Source: Bacteroidaceae bacterium
Lineage (GTDB): Bacteria; Bacteroidota; Bacteroidia; Bacteroidales; Bacteroidaceae
Direction: 5' to 3'
Assembly: GCA_024401305.1 (NCBI GenBank)
Contig: JAKSLI010000008.1
Coordinates: 1-64,000 of the forward strand
DNA length: 64,000 nt
A model generated the notes under the pieces. That model was given only the letters and a program-made list of their open reading frames with translations. It did not search any database and had not been told where the DNA came from. This document shows, piece by piece, positions 49,712 to 57,511 of this stretch; the first letter of the stretch is position 1; each line of letters opens with the position of its first letter. The translations under genes were made by a program, and so were the position numbers.

Positions 49712-51526
49712 TTATCTAGCCATTATCTTCTTTCCATCCTTGATGTAAATGCGGTTCGGCATCAAGCAGTTAACCTTCTGACCTTCAAGAGTATAGATAC
49801 CCTTGCTGCCCTTTGCGCTCACCGTCATGTTCTGGATAGCATTAGGCGAGAAAGGAGAGTAGTAATATTTTTCCTTTACTATTTCCCCTGTCTTGAAGAC
49901 TGTAGAAGTGTTCTCCAATGGCTTTGACCATTCCCCTACACCAGCTACGCTTCCTATTGGCGCAGAGTAATCGAAAGTATATACTGTTTCCTGAGCCTTG
50001 TCCCAAACGCCATTATCGCGGTTCCAGGAGTAAGTTGACTGTAACGTATTGTTGCCATAATCATCGTATGCATGTTCTGACTTATAGACACCAGCAAGTG
50101 CTTCTTGGATAAAGTCCCAAGAATAACGCTCTTCAAATGTTCGGTGTCCAGCCTCATCGTATGCCCAAATGCCCTTGTTCGTACATACCAAGCCGCTTAT
50201 ACCCATCTGATAATAGGCCGCATCAAGATATTCAGCATCAAGAATCTTGTTTCCATTATTATCAAAGGCATATTCATACTTCTGCAAGCATCGCCAATCG
50301 TGCGATTCACCATTTGTATCGTACGTAACTTCAAGGATGCGATTTCCTTTTTCATCGTATGCGTATTCAGATTTACTTCTAGGTTCCCATTTATTTGACG
50401 AGTTGTCCCACATGAAAAATATAGATTGTGTCATGTTTCCGCTTTCATCGGACTTACATTCATACATTGAGACTCCCATCCAATCGTTCTTGGCTGTATT
50501 CCAACTACTATATGTCTCGAAGGTAAGGTTGCCATTTTCGTCGTATGTATATTCATATTTGCTAAGATAGTTCCATGTGTCCTCTCTTAGCATCACCTCT
50601 ACTTGCGATGTCATATTGCCATTCTCATCGTAAGTATATTCAAATTTGGAAACATAATCCGGAGTGTCAGAATTGTCTGAGTAATACCCATGAATATACT
50701 TTGTCAACACCCTTCCTGAGGCATCACGATCAAATGAATAAACATATTTTTGTACATTCCAGTTGAAGTCTCTGTCTGATTGAAATGAATTCTTGTATTC
50801 AAGCAGCGTTCCGTCATCATCGAATTTGTATTCCATCTTCCAATGGCACAACAAAATGTCTGCCAAACTATGCCACATATAATGTGCATCCAATGTTTTA
50901 TTTTCGTTAGCGTCGTAAGCATATTCGTATTTCTCCAGGCATCTCCAATCCTTGTTGGAATAGTTCCAACCGTATGTAGCGTAAAGCGTTTCCTTTTCAT
51001 TCTCGAACGCATACTCATACTTCGTGGTTCCAATCCATTCGTTAGAGGAAGAATACCATTTGTATTCCTCATACAGAGTGCTGCGGTCTGCCTCGTCGAA
51101 GGCATACACGCATTTAAGGCTGGGCGTCCATTCTTTCTTCGCATCGTCCCACATATATGAGATATACGAGAAATCTTTGCCATACTCCTTAAACTCATAT
51201 TCCGACTTGCTGCCGTTTACCCATCCATTGCTCTGCATGTCCCATCTCTGCAGGATGTTTGTAATGCATTCTCCTGTACTATCGTATTCAAATATCGACT
51301 TATTTCTGCCAGGAGCGACGATGCTATCCAACTGCTCCACATACCTCACGCCTTCCGCCTTGTAACGCGCAACGAATCCTTGCGGAAAAGCCTCCATAGC
51401 TTCACGCAGAGTTTCCTCCATTCTCTGCTTCTCCGCACGCTGCTTTTCGCGAAGTTCAGATTCCTGTGCCATCACACTCGTTGCCATCAACAGCAACAAC
51501 ATTGACAAAAAAGAAAAATGTCTCAT
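49712..51526 (-). CDS. Secreted YD-repeat-like protein with C-terminal sorting-like motif
   Basis: 604 residues. The signal peptide (MRHFSFLSMLLLLMATSVMAQ) precedes a short coiled-coil-prone segment (about 24-50). Next are roughly 12 repeats of about 40 residues of the type KYEYAYDENGN-(I/M/L)T...W, similar to RHS/YD repeats. They suggest an extended beta solenoid or shell. The end, SKGIYTLEGQKVNCLMPNR, closing with IKDGKKIMAR, resembles the C-terminal module of the BspA-like and GH10 proteins in this window. The start at 51526 follows a good promoter (51551-51581). It is not a full RHS toxin, because no core domain or toxin tip is present. Confidence 0.78.
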   Translation of the reverse strand: MRHFSFLSMLLLLMATSVMAQESELREKQRAEKQRMEETLREAMEAFPQGFVARYKAEGVRYVEQLDSIVAPGRNKSIFEYDSTGECITNILQRWDMQSNGWVNGSKSEYEFKEYGKDFSYISYMWDDAKKEWTPSLKCVYAFDEADRSTLYEEYKWYSSSNEWIGTTKYEYAFENEKETLYATYGWNYSNKDWRCLEKYEYAYDANENKTLDAHYMWHSLADILLCHWKMEYKFDDDGTLLEYKNSFQSDRDFNWNVQKYVYSFDRDASGRVLTKYIHGYYSDNSDTPDYVSKFEYTYDENGNMTSQVEVMLREDTWNYLSKYEYTYDENGNLTFETYSSWNTAKNDWMGVSMYECKSDESGNMTQSIFFMWDNSSNKWEPRSKSEYAYDEKGNRILEVTYDTNGESHDWRCLQKYEYAFDNNGNKILDAEYLDAAYYQMGISGLVCTNKGIWAYDEAGHRTFEERYSWDFIQEALAGVYKSEHAYDDYGNNTLQSTYSWNRDNGVWDKAQETVYTFDYSAPIGSVAGVGEWSKPLENTSTVFKTGEIVKEKYYYSPFSPNAIQNMTVSAKGSKGIYTLEGQKVNCLMPNRIYIKDGKKIMAR

Positions 51527-51550
51527 TGTAAAAAGGATAATTATTTTGTG

Positions 51551-51581
51551 CAAAATTACAAATTATTAAATATATAGCAAA
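51551..51581 (-). promoter_or_regulatory. Promoter of the YD-repeat-like gene
   Basis: Minus strand TTTG (51578-51581), 19 bases, TAATTTTG (51551-51558), 25 bases before the ATG at 51526. Confidence 0.7.
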
Positions 51582-51653
51582 GAAAAAGACTGAAAAAGGA
51601 CATTCTTTCCCACAGCAAATATTGTTTTCTTGCTAATGTTGCGGAGCGAGGTA

Positions 51654-52178
51654 TTATTTCCTTTCGAAGGTGTATCTGTATGGCTTTCCACTCTTGTCAC
51701 CAGATAGTTCAAGCACCAGCCAATCATGGTTATATGCTATAACCTTGAAAGATTCCTTGTAAACATCATCCCAGAATGAGGCTTCAAGGTGTAGTGAGTC
51801 GCCGTCAAGGGAATATTCGCCGGCATGAAACTCATTGAGTTGGCTTGATGGATGCCCACGATACCAAAACTCATTTTGGGCTCCAAATTTTAGGATTACA
51901 TAAAGAACACCCAATTCACTTTCGGTTGAGCTTTCCCTGATTCCATTCTCGTCATAACCAATGGAGGTATGCAACTGCCAACCCGCAGCACCACTTACGG
52001 TTTCCACGAAACTGTCGTGGGAGATCGTAGTGTTGATTTTCAAGTATTTGTTCCTGTCGATGAACACGCTGTCAGGATAGTCCACTGGTTTGAACTGTGC
52101 GTCATCCTCGTAATCATCGGAACAGCAAATGAACATACAGGCTAAAATTACACACGATAAATAATAAAGATTTTTCAT
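51654..52178 (-). CDS. Hypothetical lipoprotein
   Basis: 174 residues. MKNLYYLSCVILACMFICCSDDYEDD is a lipoprotein signal with two candidate lipobox cysteines; the pair before SDD is likeliest. The mature part is mostly beta, with FGAQNEFWYRGHPSSQL and AGEYSLDGDSLHLEA, the look of a lipocalin-like small domain. I recognise no named family. It is transcribed alone from the promoter at 52216-52248. Function unknown. Confidence 0.72.
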   Translation of the reverse strand: MKNLYYLSCVILACMFICCSDDYEDDAQFKPVDYPDSVFIDRNKYLKINTTISHDSFVETVSGAAGWQLHTSIGYDENGIRESSTESELGVLYVILKFGAQNEFWYRGHPSSQLNEFHAGEYSLDGDSLHLEASFWDDVYKESFKVIAYNHDWLVLELSGDKSGKPYRYTFERK

Positions 52179-52215
52179 GTTTTTGTATTTTTTGTACATC
52201 TATTCTATGCCGTGG

Positions 52216-52248
52216 CAAAGTTACCAAAAATTTATTATAACGACCAAA
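52216..52248 (-). promoter_or_regulatory. Promoter of the lipoprotein gene
   Basis: Minus strand TTTG (52245-52248), 21 bases, TAACTTTG (52216-52223), 38 bases before the ATG at 52178. Confidence 0.6.
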
Positions 52249-52424
52249 TTATTCCTTATCTTTTTTATAGAGAGATAAATTACCCCCCCCCATTGAGATA
52301 TATCAAGCGCAGGGAAGGGCTTTGAAGTTCTTTGGTCGATGCAAAATTAGAAAACATTAAATATATTGCAAAGAAAAAAGACCATGGACGTAATTTTGAA
52401 TTATCCGTCCCTTGACTCAACTTT

Positions 52425-52592
52425 CAGACGGACGGACAGACGGACGGACGGACAGACGGACGGACGGACATATTTACACAACAACATCCTTGCGCACATA
52501 TATTAATATTTAATTTAATTAAGGAAATATTTATTATAAGGAATAGGAGGGAGAGAGGCAGAGAAAAACTGTCCGTCCGTCTGTCCGTCCGT
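52425..52592. repeat. Inverted tandem-repeat element, GGACGGAC unit
   Basis: A 46-base array of GGACGGAC/GGACAGAC units (52425-52470) faces an inverted array at 52570-52592 across a ~100-base AT-rich core. The gap 52249-52772 contains no gene; a tract of eight C (near 52283) and this element are the only notable items. Confidence 0.85.
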
Positions 52593-52708
52593 TTTCTTTC
52601 AAACCGTAAGTTCGCCATTCCGCAAGATTTCAACTCAGAAAAAGTTCCAACGAGAGATTATCGCCGCTCCTCAGTCCCTTGATAAGGGACGGCTATAATG
52701 TCGGGATA

Positions 52709-52754
52709 AAACAAATTTGCACAAAAGGGTCAGACCCCTTTGTGCAAATTTTGT
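52709..52754. repeat. Long near-perfect palindrome around GGGTCAGACCC
   Basis: Roughly 20-base arms, ACAAATTTGCACAAAAGGGTC against GACCCCTTTGTGC..., flank a 2-3-base centre with a few mismatches. Its T-rich left-hand reading could terminate transcription. The GGGTCAGACCC centre resembles REP-like palindromes. It lies 19 bases after the DUF2442 stop on the minus strand. Confidence 0.75.
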
Positions 52755-52772
52755 CGTGTATTGAGCGTGATG

Positions 52773-53015
52773 TTAAGCCGCTTGGCTGATGTCATAGAGA
52801 TATTCGGGAGCAAGGTCGGCATCGTTCTCCCAAGTCACAGTATCGAACTTGACTGTGAAGCGTTTGAACATCTCAATGTCGCGAAGAGGCAAGAACACTT
52901 CCCCAACGAGTGATGATTCAAGGTCGGCAATGCGCACCTCACCCGTATTGAAATAGAGTCGCAGACGATAGCCGTCAATGTACTCTGCCTTTGTTATTTC
53001 AAGAAATGTATGCAT
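52773..53015 (-). CDS. DUF2442 protein
   Basis: 80 residues. EITKAEYIDGYRLRLYFNTGEVR followed by DLESSLVGEVFLPLRD matches DUF2442, a small beta-rich domain. It follows the DUF4160 gene with an 8-base gap and ends in a polar tail. DUF2442 and DUF4160 genes are frequent neighbours across bacteria and have been suspected to form a toxin-antitoxin-like pair. That role is unproven here. Cytoplasmic. Confidence 0.85.
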   Translation of the reverse strand: MHTFLEITKAEYIDGYRLRLYFNTGEVRIADLESSLVGEVFLPLRDIEMFKRFTVKFDTVTWENDADLAPEYLYDISQAA

Positions 53016-53023
53016 AGCGGTTG

Positions 53024-53281
53024 TTATTTAAGAGGTTCAATCTTTCGGAGCACAGCACCCTTCTGGGCAAGTTCCCAATTCTCCATCAATTCCTCGCGAT
53101 TGAGGTCTAGCCACTCCAGGATCATACGGAGAGCACGTCCTGGCATTTCGCCCTTGACTACTCCATCCTTGATGTTAACAATAACCTTATATTCACCATA
53201 CCACGCATGGAAGTGAGGTGGCATGTGATCGTTGTAATTTAGCCAGATGACTATTCCGTAGAAATTGCTTATTTGTGGCAT
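53024..53281 (-). CDS. DUF4160 protein
   Basis: 85 residues. MPQISNFYGIVIWLNYNDH, then MPPHFHAWYGEYKVIV, is the DUF4160 signature, with the conserved HxPPHFH-like cluster that could bind metal or act in catalysis. A helix-rich C-terminus with RMILEWLDLNREELMENWE follows. The start at 53281 lies after the promoter. Upstream reading to 53353 would cross the promoter. It is the first gene of a two-gene operon with DUF2442. Confidence 0.87.
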   Translation of the reverse strand: MPQISNFYGIVIWLNYNDHMPPHFHAWYGEYKVIVNIKDGVVKGEMPGRALRMILEWLDLNREELMENWELAQKGAVLRKIEPLK

Positions 53282-53323
53282 AATTGTAATGTTTGAGAGA
53301 TTTGTTTCAGACTTTTTGCTGTG

Positions 53324-53354
53324 CAAAAATAAGGATTTCCCTTGAAACAGCAAA
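53324..53354 (-). promoter_or_regulatory. Promoter of the DUF4160-DUF2442 operon
   Basis: Minus strand TTTG (53351-53354), 19 bases, TATTTTTG (53324-53331), 43 bases before the ATG at 53281. Confidence 0.65.
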
Positions 53355-53663
53355 GCGAATGGGCGGAAAAGTGGCGGTTTGCTTCCGTTTTCCTAACGGA
53401 TTTTGAACGTGGGCGAGTTTTTTGCCTTAAATCAAAATCGTTTTTGGGCGTTTTTCGATTAGCCCGAGCCCCCCCGATAAACACAGGAGATCTCTGCGGT
53501 TCTATGTAGGGTATGTAGGTTTTTGCGAAAGAAAAATCCTATATTTTTTCATGAATATTTAGTAAACCCGTTTTATAAATAAGCCTAAAAGTAGTCAACC
53601 TAAATCGTTAAACTACGCATTCCATGTTTCCTTATGCAAGAAGGAAAGTTGTCATCCATGGTG
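53355..53663. other. Gene-free stretch upstream of the DUF4160 operon
   Basis: No plausible gene on either strand. A run of six C (near 53470) and a poly-A/T-rich part are the only notable items. Confidence 0.5.
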
Positions 53664-53698
53664 GGAAAGTTTTCCTTCCATAGCAAGGAAAACTTTCC
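53664..53698. repeat. Perfect 14-base inverted repeat
   Basis: GGAAAGTTTTCCTT (53664-53677) and AAGGAAAACTTTCC (53685-53698) flank a 7-base loop. A related GGAAAGTT occurs at 53643, so the arm itself is part of a small cluster. Confidence 0.75.
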
Positions 53699-53901
53699 TC
53701 GGGCAAAAAACAAGGCCGGGAAAATATTCCCCGCGATCATGAAACATCTGCGCCTTCTGCGCCTTTTGCGAGAAAGTCACAGAGGGAATTTGGGCTGAAG
53801 ATCATGGGTACCTATCAATGTGATTCCCCGACAATATCAATAAATCACACTTTAAGAGGGAATTTCTGAACAATAATATTCTTAAATTGACCAACTTTTC
53901 T

Positions 53902-53909
53902 TAACTTTG
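53902..53909 (+). promoter_or_regulatory. Probable -7 box far upstream of the FadL-family gene
   Basis: TAACTTTG. If used, the transcript would carry a leader of about 440 bases containing the nested inverted element at 53943-54299. Confidence 0.45.
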
Positions 53910-53942
53910 CAGCCGCTTAACACAAGAAAAAGAAAGGAAACA

Positions 53943-54299
53943 ATATACAATTGGGCACAATGCCAGATGATGATAAAACAAAAACATTACGACTGAAAAC
54001 TATATCTGATCAATAAATTTAACTTATTATACTTATCGTGTGCATCAGTTGTATAAGTATAATTTATTGATAATCTTCAGTTGACTGCGACCTTGTTTTT
54101 AGCGAAGCGTTGTTTTTTGTTTTTATAAGGAAAACCTTTATGGTGCTGGATTGTTTTTGGATTGGGCGTTGAAAGCGAGCTTTCATAAGAACAATTCAGA
54201 AGCAATGCTGCAGTGGCTCCAAAAGAGACACTTCCTTATAAAAACGGTTTTTAATGTTTTTGTCTAAAAGAATCCAAGCTAAAATGCCAAATTGTATAT
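53943..54299. repeat. Large nested inverted-repeat element before the FadL-family gene
   Basis: Outer arms ATATACAATTGGGCA (53943-53957) and TGCCAAATTGTATAT (54285-54299); middle arms ACAAAAACATTA (53978-53989) and complement (54252-54263); TTTTTATAAGGAA (54120-54132) and its exact complement (54232-54244); and an AT-rich pair 54009-54036 with 54053-54071. The word ATCAATAAAT...ATACTTAT is shared with 43575-43603. No gene. Confidence 0.85.
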
Positions 54300-54311
54300 C
54301 ATTCCCAAAAG

Positions 54312-54349
54312 AAATTTATAAAAGCATATTAAATTTATAAAAGCATATT
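54312..54349 (+). repeat. 19-base perfect tandem duplication before a start codon
   Basis: AAATTTATAAAAGCATATT occurs twice back to back, ending 5 bases before the ATG at 54355. It doubles the AT-rich translation-initiation region. Confidence 0.85.
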
Positions 54350-54354
54350 ATAAG

Positions 54355-55902
54355 ATGAAAAGATTGTTTCTCGCTGCACTTCTCGCAGTTTCTACAGTGA
54401 CTTCTTGGGCAGGCGGTCTGCTCACTAACACAAACCAGAATGTAACATTCCTCCGCAACCCTGCTCAGGACGGTGCCATCAACATCAACGGCGTTTATTC
54501 AAACCCTGCTGGTGTGGCATTCCTTGGCGACGGTCTTCACCTCAGCCTCAACTGGCAGGCTGCTTTCCAGACTCGTACCGCCACAACTACAAACCCTCTC
54601 TTCAAACTCGGCATCAACAACAATGGCGTTGACACAAAGACATACGAGGGTAAGGCTACGGCTCCTTTCATTCCTTCTGTTCAGGCTGCCTACAACAAGG
54701 ACAAGTGGTCGTTCATGTTCAACTTTGCCATCAACGGCGGTGGCGGCAAGTGCGAATTTGCCAATGGCCTTGGCTCTTTCGAAGGTGCAGTAGCTCAGAT
54801 TGGTGCTGGCTTGCAGCCATTCGGTGCCCAGGGATATGACGCTCAGTACTACATGCGCGGCAATCAGTATTACTTCGGATTCACTATCGGTACAGCTTAT
54901 AAGGTTACGGAGAATCTCTCAGTATTCGGAGGTCTTCGCGCACTCTTCGGAATGGCAAGCTATAAGGCAAAGATTTCTGACATTATGGTGAAGACTGCCA
55001 ATGGCAATGTTCCTTTCTCCAAATTCCTTGATGCTTCAAGCAACGACATTGCGACAAAGCTTGGCGCACTTGCTACACTTGAACAAAACATGCCACAAAT
55101 TAATGCAGGCATTGCAGCTCTTGAAGCCGTAAAGGGTACTCCTTATTTTGACGAGAAAAAATACACAGAGCTTCTCACAAACAAAGGCATCTACGAACAG
55201 CTTAAGGCTGCCCAGCCACAACTTGAGGGGGCTCAGGCTTCACTTGAGCAGCTTGAGGTTTACCGTGAGGGCGTTAATCTACAGTCAGACCAGAGAGGTT
55301 TCGGCATCGCTCCTATCATTGGCGTTGACTACAAGGCTGGCGACTTCAACCTCGGCGTTAAATATGAGTTCCGCACAAAGATGGGCATGAAGAACGAGTC
55401 AACGCTCAAGGAAGCAATGGCAATAGACGCTGTCAACCAGTTCCGTGATGGCACAAGCGTTCGTGAAGACGCCCCTGCCCTTCTCACCGTAGGCGCTCAA
55501 TATACTCTCCTCGACAAGGTTCGCCTCAACGCTGGCTACCACATCTATTTTGACAAGGATTCAAAGAAGTACGGCAACAAGCAGGAACTTCTCGATGGCA
55601 ACACAATGGAATATCTCGGCGGTGTAGAATACGACATAAACGACAAACTCACTGTCAGCGGTGGAGTTCAGATCACAAAGTACGGCATGACAGACGAATA
55701 CATGAGCGACCTTTCGTTCACAACAGACTCATGGAGCTTCGGCCTCGGCGCAAAGTATCAGGTTTCAGAGAAGGTTGCAATCAACGCAGCTTACTTCAAG
55801 ACAAACTACTCTGACTACAAGACAGCAGCTGTTCAGGGCGTTACAAACAACTTCACTCGTACAAACGATGTTGTGGGCGTAGGCGTAGAGTTGAATTTCT
55901 AA
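54355..55902 (+). CDS. OmpP1/FadL-family outer-membrane transporter
   Basis: 515 residues. The signal peptide (MKRLFLAALLAVSTVTSWA) is followed by GGLLTNTNQNVTFLRNPAQDG and VYSNPAGVAFL, the N-terminal plug (hatch) of FadL-type barrels. The rest is amphipathic strands, ending VGVELNF. A helical insertion at about 225-300 (KLGALATLEQNMPQINAGIA, KAAQPQLEGAQASLEQLEV) is an extracellular or periplasmic extension. Members import hydrophobic compounds such as fatty acids. PorV of the type IX secretion system is also of this fold, but this one is longer and not obviously PorV. DUF5103 follows after about 165 bases. Confidence 0.87.
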   Translation: MKRLFLAALLAVSTVTSWAGGLLTNTNQNVTFLRNPAQDGAININGVYSNPAGVAFLGDGLHLSLNWQAAFQTRTATTTNPLFKLGINNNGVDTKTYEGKATAPFIPSVQAAYNKDKWSFMFNFAINGGGGKCEFANGLGSFEGAVAQIGAGLQPFGAQGYDAQYYMRGNQYYFGFTIGTAYKVTENLSVFGGLRALFGMASYKAKISDIMVKTANGNVPFSKFLDASSNDIATKLGALATLEQNMPQINAGIAALEAVKGTPYFDEKKYTELLTNKGIYEQLKAAQPQLEGAQASLEQLEVYREGVNLQSDQRGFGIAPIIGVDYKAGDFNLGVKYEFRTKMGMKNESTLKEAMAIDAVNQFRDGTSVREDAPALLTVGAQYTLLDKVRLNAGYHIYFDKDSKKYGNKQELLDGNTMEYLGGVEYDINDKLTVSGGVQITKYGMTDEYMSDLSFTTDSWSFGLGAKYQVSEKVAINAAYFKTNYSDYKTAAVQGVTNNFTRTNDVVGVGVELNF

Positions 55903-55907
55903 GTTAG

Positions 55908-55945
55908 CCCCCTAGCCCCCCAAGGGGGAACTTTTAATAGTCTAG
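55908..55945 (+). repeat. CCCCCTAGCCCCCC/GGGGG hairpin repeat after the FadL-family gene
   Basis: Similar to 17672-17711 including the AATAG tail. The stem may serve as terminator. Confidence 0.75.
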
Positions 55946-56033
55946 CAGACTGATTTCCACATATAAGATGGCAGGCATTAAGTTGTCTGTCATTTTTTGT
56001 TGCCTAAAATATTGTCATTTCAAAAAAAAAATG

Positions 56034-56041
56034 TAACTTTG
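56034..56041 (+). promoter_or_regulatory. Probable -7 box of the DUF5103 gene
   Basis: TAACTTTG, 26 bases before the ATG at 56067. An ATTG at 56011 lies near the -33 position. Confidence 0.5.
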
Positions 56042-56066
56042 CAGCGTGTCTAACTGACTGGTATTT

Positions 56067-57317
56067 ATGAAACACATTATAGTCATTATACTATCCCTGG
56101 TTTTCCATCTCCCGATTCTCGCCCAAAACCACGAGATCATGGACGGAAACATTCGCACTTTGCAGGTGGTAGCGGGCAATCGCTGGACTGACATGCCTCT
56201 GATAAAGCTTAATGGCACCAGAACAAACGATGTGCTGAACATCTCGTTCGACGACATGACGCACGACTATCGCCGCTTTTCCTACAAGGTGCAGCATTGC
56301 GAGGCCGACTGGTCGCCTTCGGAATCATTGTTCGAAAGCGATTTCATGGAAGGTTTCTACGATGGTTTGACTATCGATGATGTTCAGGAAAGCATCAACA
56401 CGCAGATGCTCTACACGCACTACAAGTTCACTTTTCCAAACTCCAATTGCCGCCTGAAGATGTCGGGAAACTATATCCTGACCATCTACGACGACAATGC
56501 CGACGAGCCTGTCGTAAAGGTGTGCTTCATGGTTAGCGAGGAGAAAGCGCAGGTTATGCTGTCAATGACTCCAAACACTGACATTGACAATCGCAAGAGC
56601 CATCAGCAGATAGGAATGCAGTTGCGTTACAGCGGCATCTCCCCTACCCGACCTGACAACCAGATCCGCACCGTCGTGCTACAGAACCAGCAGTGGGCAA
56701 CGGCAAAATGGAATGCTCCATGGCAATTCGTCACCATGCAAGGATTGGAATGGCAACACTGCAAGGACCTCATCTTCGATGCGGGAAACGAGTATCACAA
56801 ATACGAGATTCTCTCGGTTGACCACACCACGATGGGACTTGACCGCATATTCTGGGACGGCACAAACTACCATGTCTATCCGTGGGCAGTGGCTCCGCAA
56901 TATTCCTACCTTTACGAAGAGGATGCCAACGGCGCTTTCTATATCCGCAACTCCGACAACTACGAGAACGATTTCTCGACGGAATATGTCTTCGTGCACT
57001 ACAGTTTCGCTGCCGACAGGCCTGTTGAAGGCGATGTGTTCATCGACGGAAACTTCACTTATGGACAATATTCGCCAGACTTCAACATGATGCAATACAA
57101 TCCGGAAACGAGTTGCTACGAAGCTGTCATGATACAGAAGCAGGGCTACTACAACTACAAGTTCATGCAGCAGCTTCCGGACGGCACAATACGCAATCTG
57201 CCTCTCGACGGGAACTTCTACGAAACGGAAAACTCATACCAGGCACTCGTCTATTTCAAGGACGCTACCGACCGCGCTGACCGACTCGTAGGTTTCTGCA
57301 CAATAGGTGGAAAATAA
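56067..57317 (+). CDS. DUF5103 / type IX secretion plug-type protein
   Basis: 416 residues. Signal peptide MKHIIVIILSLVFHLPILAQ. The two-domain DUF5103 sequence has IKLNGTRTNDVLNISFDDMTHDYRRFSYKVQHCEADW, GNYILTIYDDN and GQYSPDFNMMQYN followed by GYYNYKFMQ. The family is annotated as the T9SS plug protein because a member was found capping the SprA translocon in Flavobacterium. Here it is inferred to be periplasmic or outer-membrane associated. A FadL-family barrel gene lies immediately upstream, which is notable because PorV, the alternative SprA partner, has that fold. Confidence 0.85.
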   Translation: MKHIIVIILSLVFHLPILAQNHEIMDGNIRTLQVVAGNRWTDMPLIKLNGTRTNDVLNISFDDMTHDYRRFSYKVQHCEADWSPSESLFESDFMEGFYDGLTIDDVQESINTQMLYTHYKFTFPNSNCRLKMSGNYILTIYDDNADEPVVKVCFMVSEEKAQVMLSMTPNTDIDNRKSHQQIGMQLRYSGISPTRPDNQIRTVVLQNQQWATAKWNAPWQFVTMQGLEWQHCKDLIFDAGNEYHKYEILSVDHTTMGLDRIFWDGTNYHVYPWAVAPQYSYLYEEDANGAFYIRNSDNYENDFSTEYVFVHYSFAADRPVEGDVFIDGNFTYGQYSPDFNMMQYNPETSCYEAVMIQKQGYYNYKFMQQLPDGTIRNLPLDGNFYETENSYQALVYFKDATDRADRLVGFCTIGGK

Positions 57318-57334
57318 TTCAACATTTGCTCATG

Positions 57335-57453
57335 TTGAGGCTACAAACTACAGAGTACAAACTACAGGTTACCATGCGGATTGTAAACTTAGCATCAGAA
57401 AACAGTGCGCAGCCAAAGCCTGTACTCTGTAGCCTGTACTCTGTAGTCTCAAG
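57335..57453. repeat. Inverted tandem-repeat element, CTACAGAGTACAA unit
   Basis: The left arm 57335-57368 and right arm 57419-57453 (CCTGTACTCTGTAGCCTG...) flank a core with CCATGCGGATTGTA. Both unit and core match the element at 30659-30770. Confidence 0.85.
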
Positions 57454-57511
57454 TTGAAGCTTGCGAAACTTGAATAAACAAAATACTATTACCCTAATTC
57501 CTATACATGAA

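Noticed and set aside
49712-51526. RHS/polymorphic toxin
   Set aside because: YD-like repeats are present but no RHS core motif, no toxin tip and no immunity gene follow; the C-terminus is a sorting-like module.
52424-52633. 69-codon minus-strand frame ending in a SVRPSVRPSVCPSV repeat
   Set aside because: It is only the translation of the GGACGGAC array; no conserved part.
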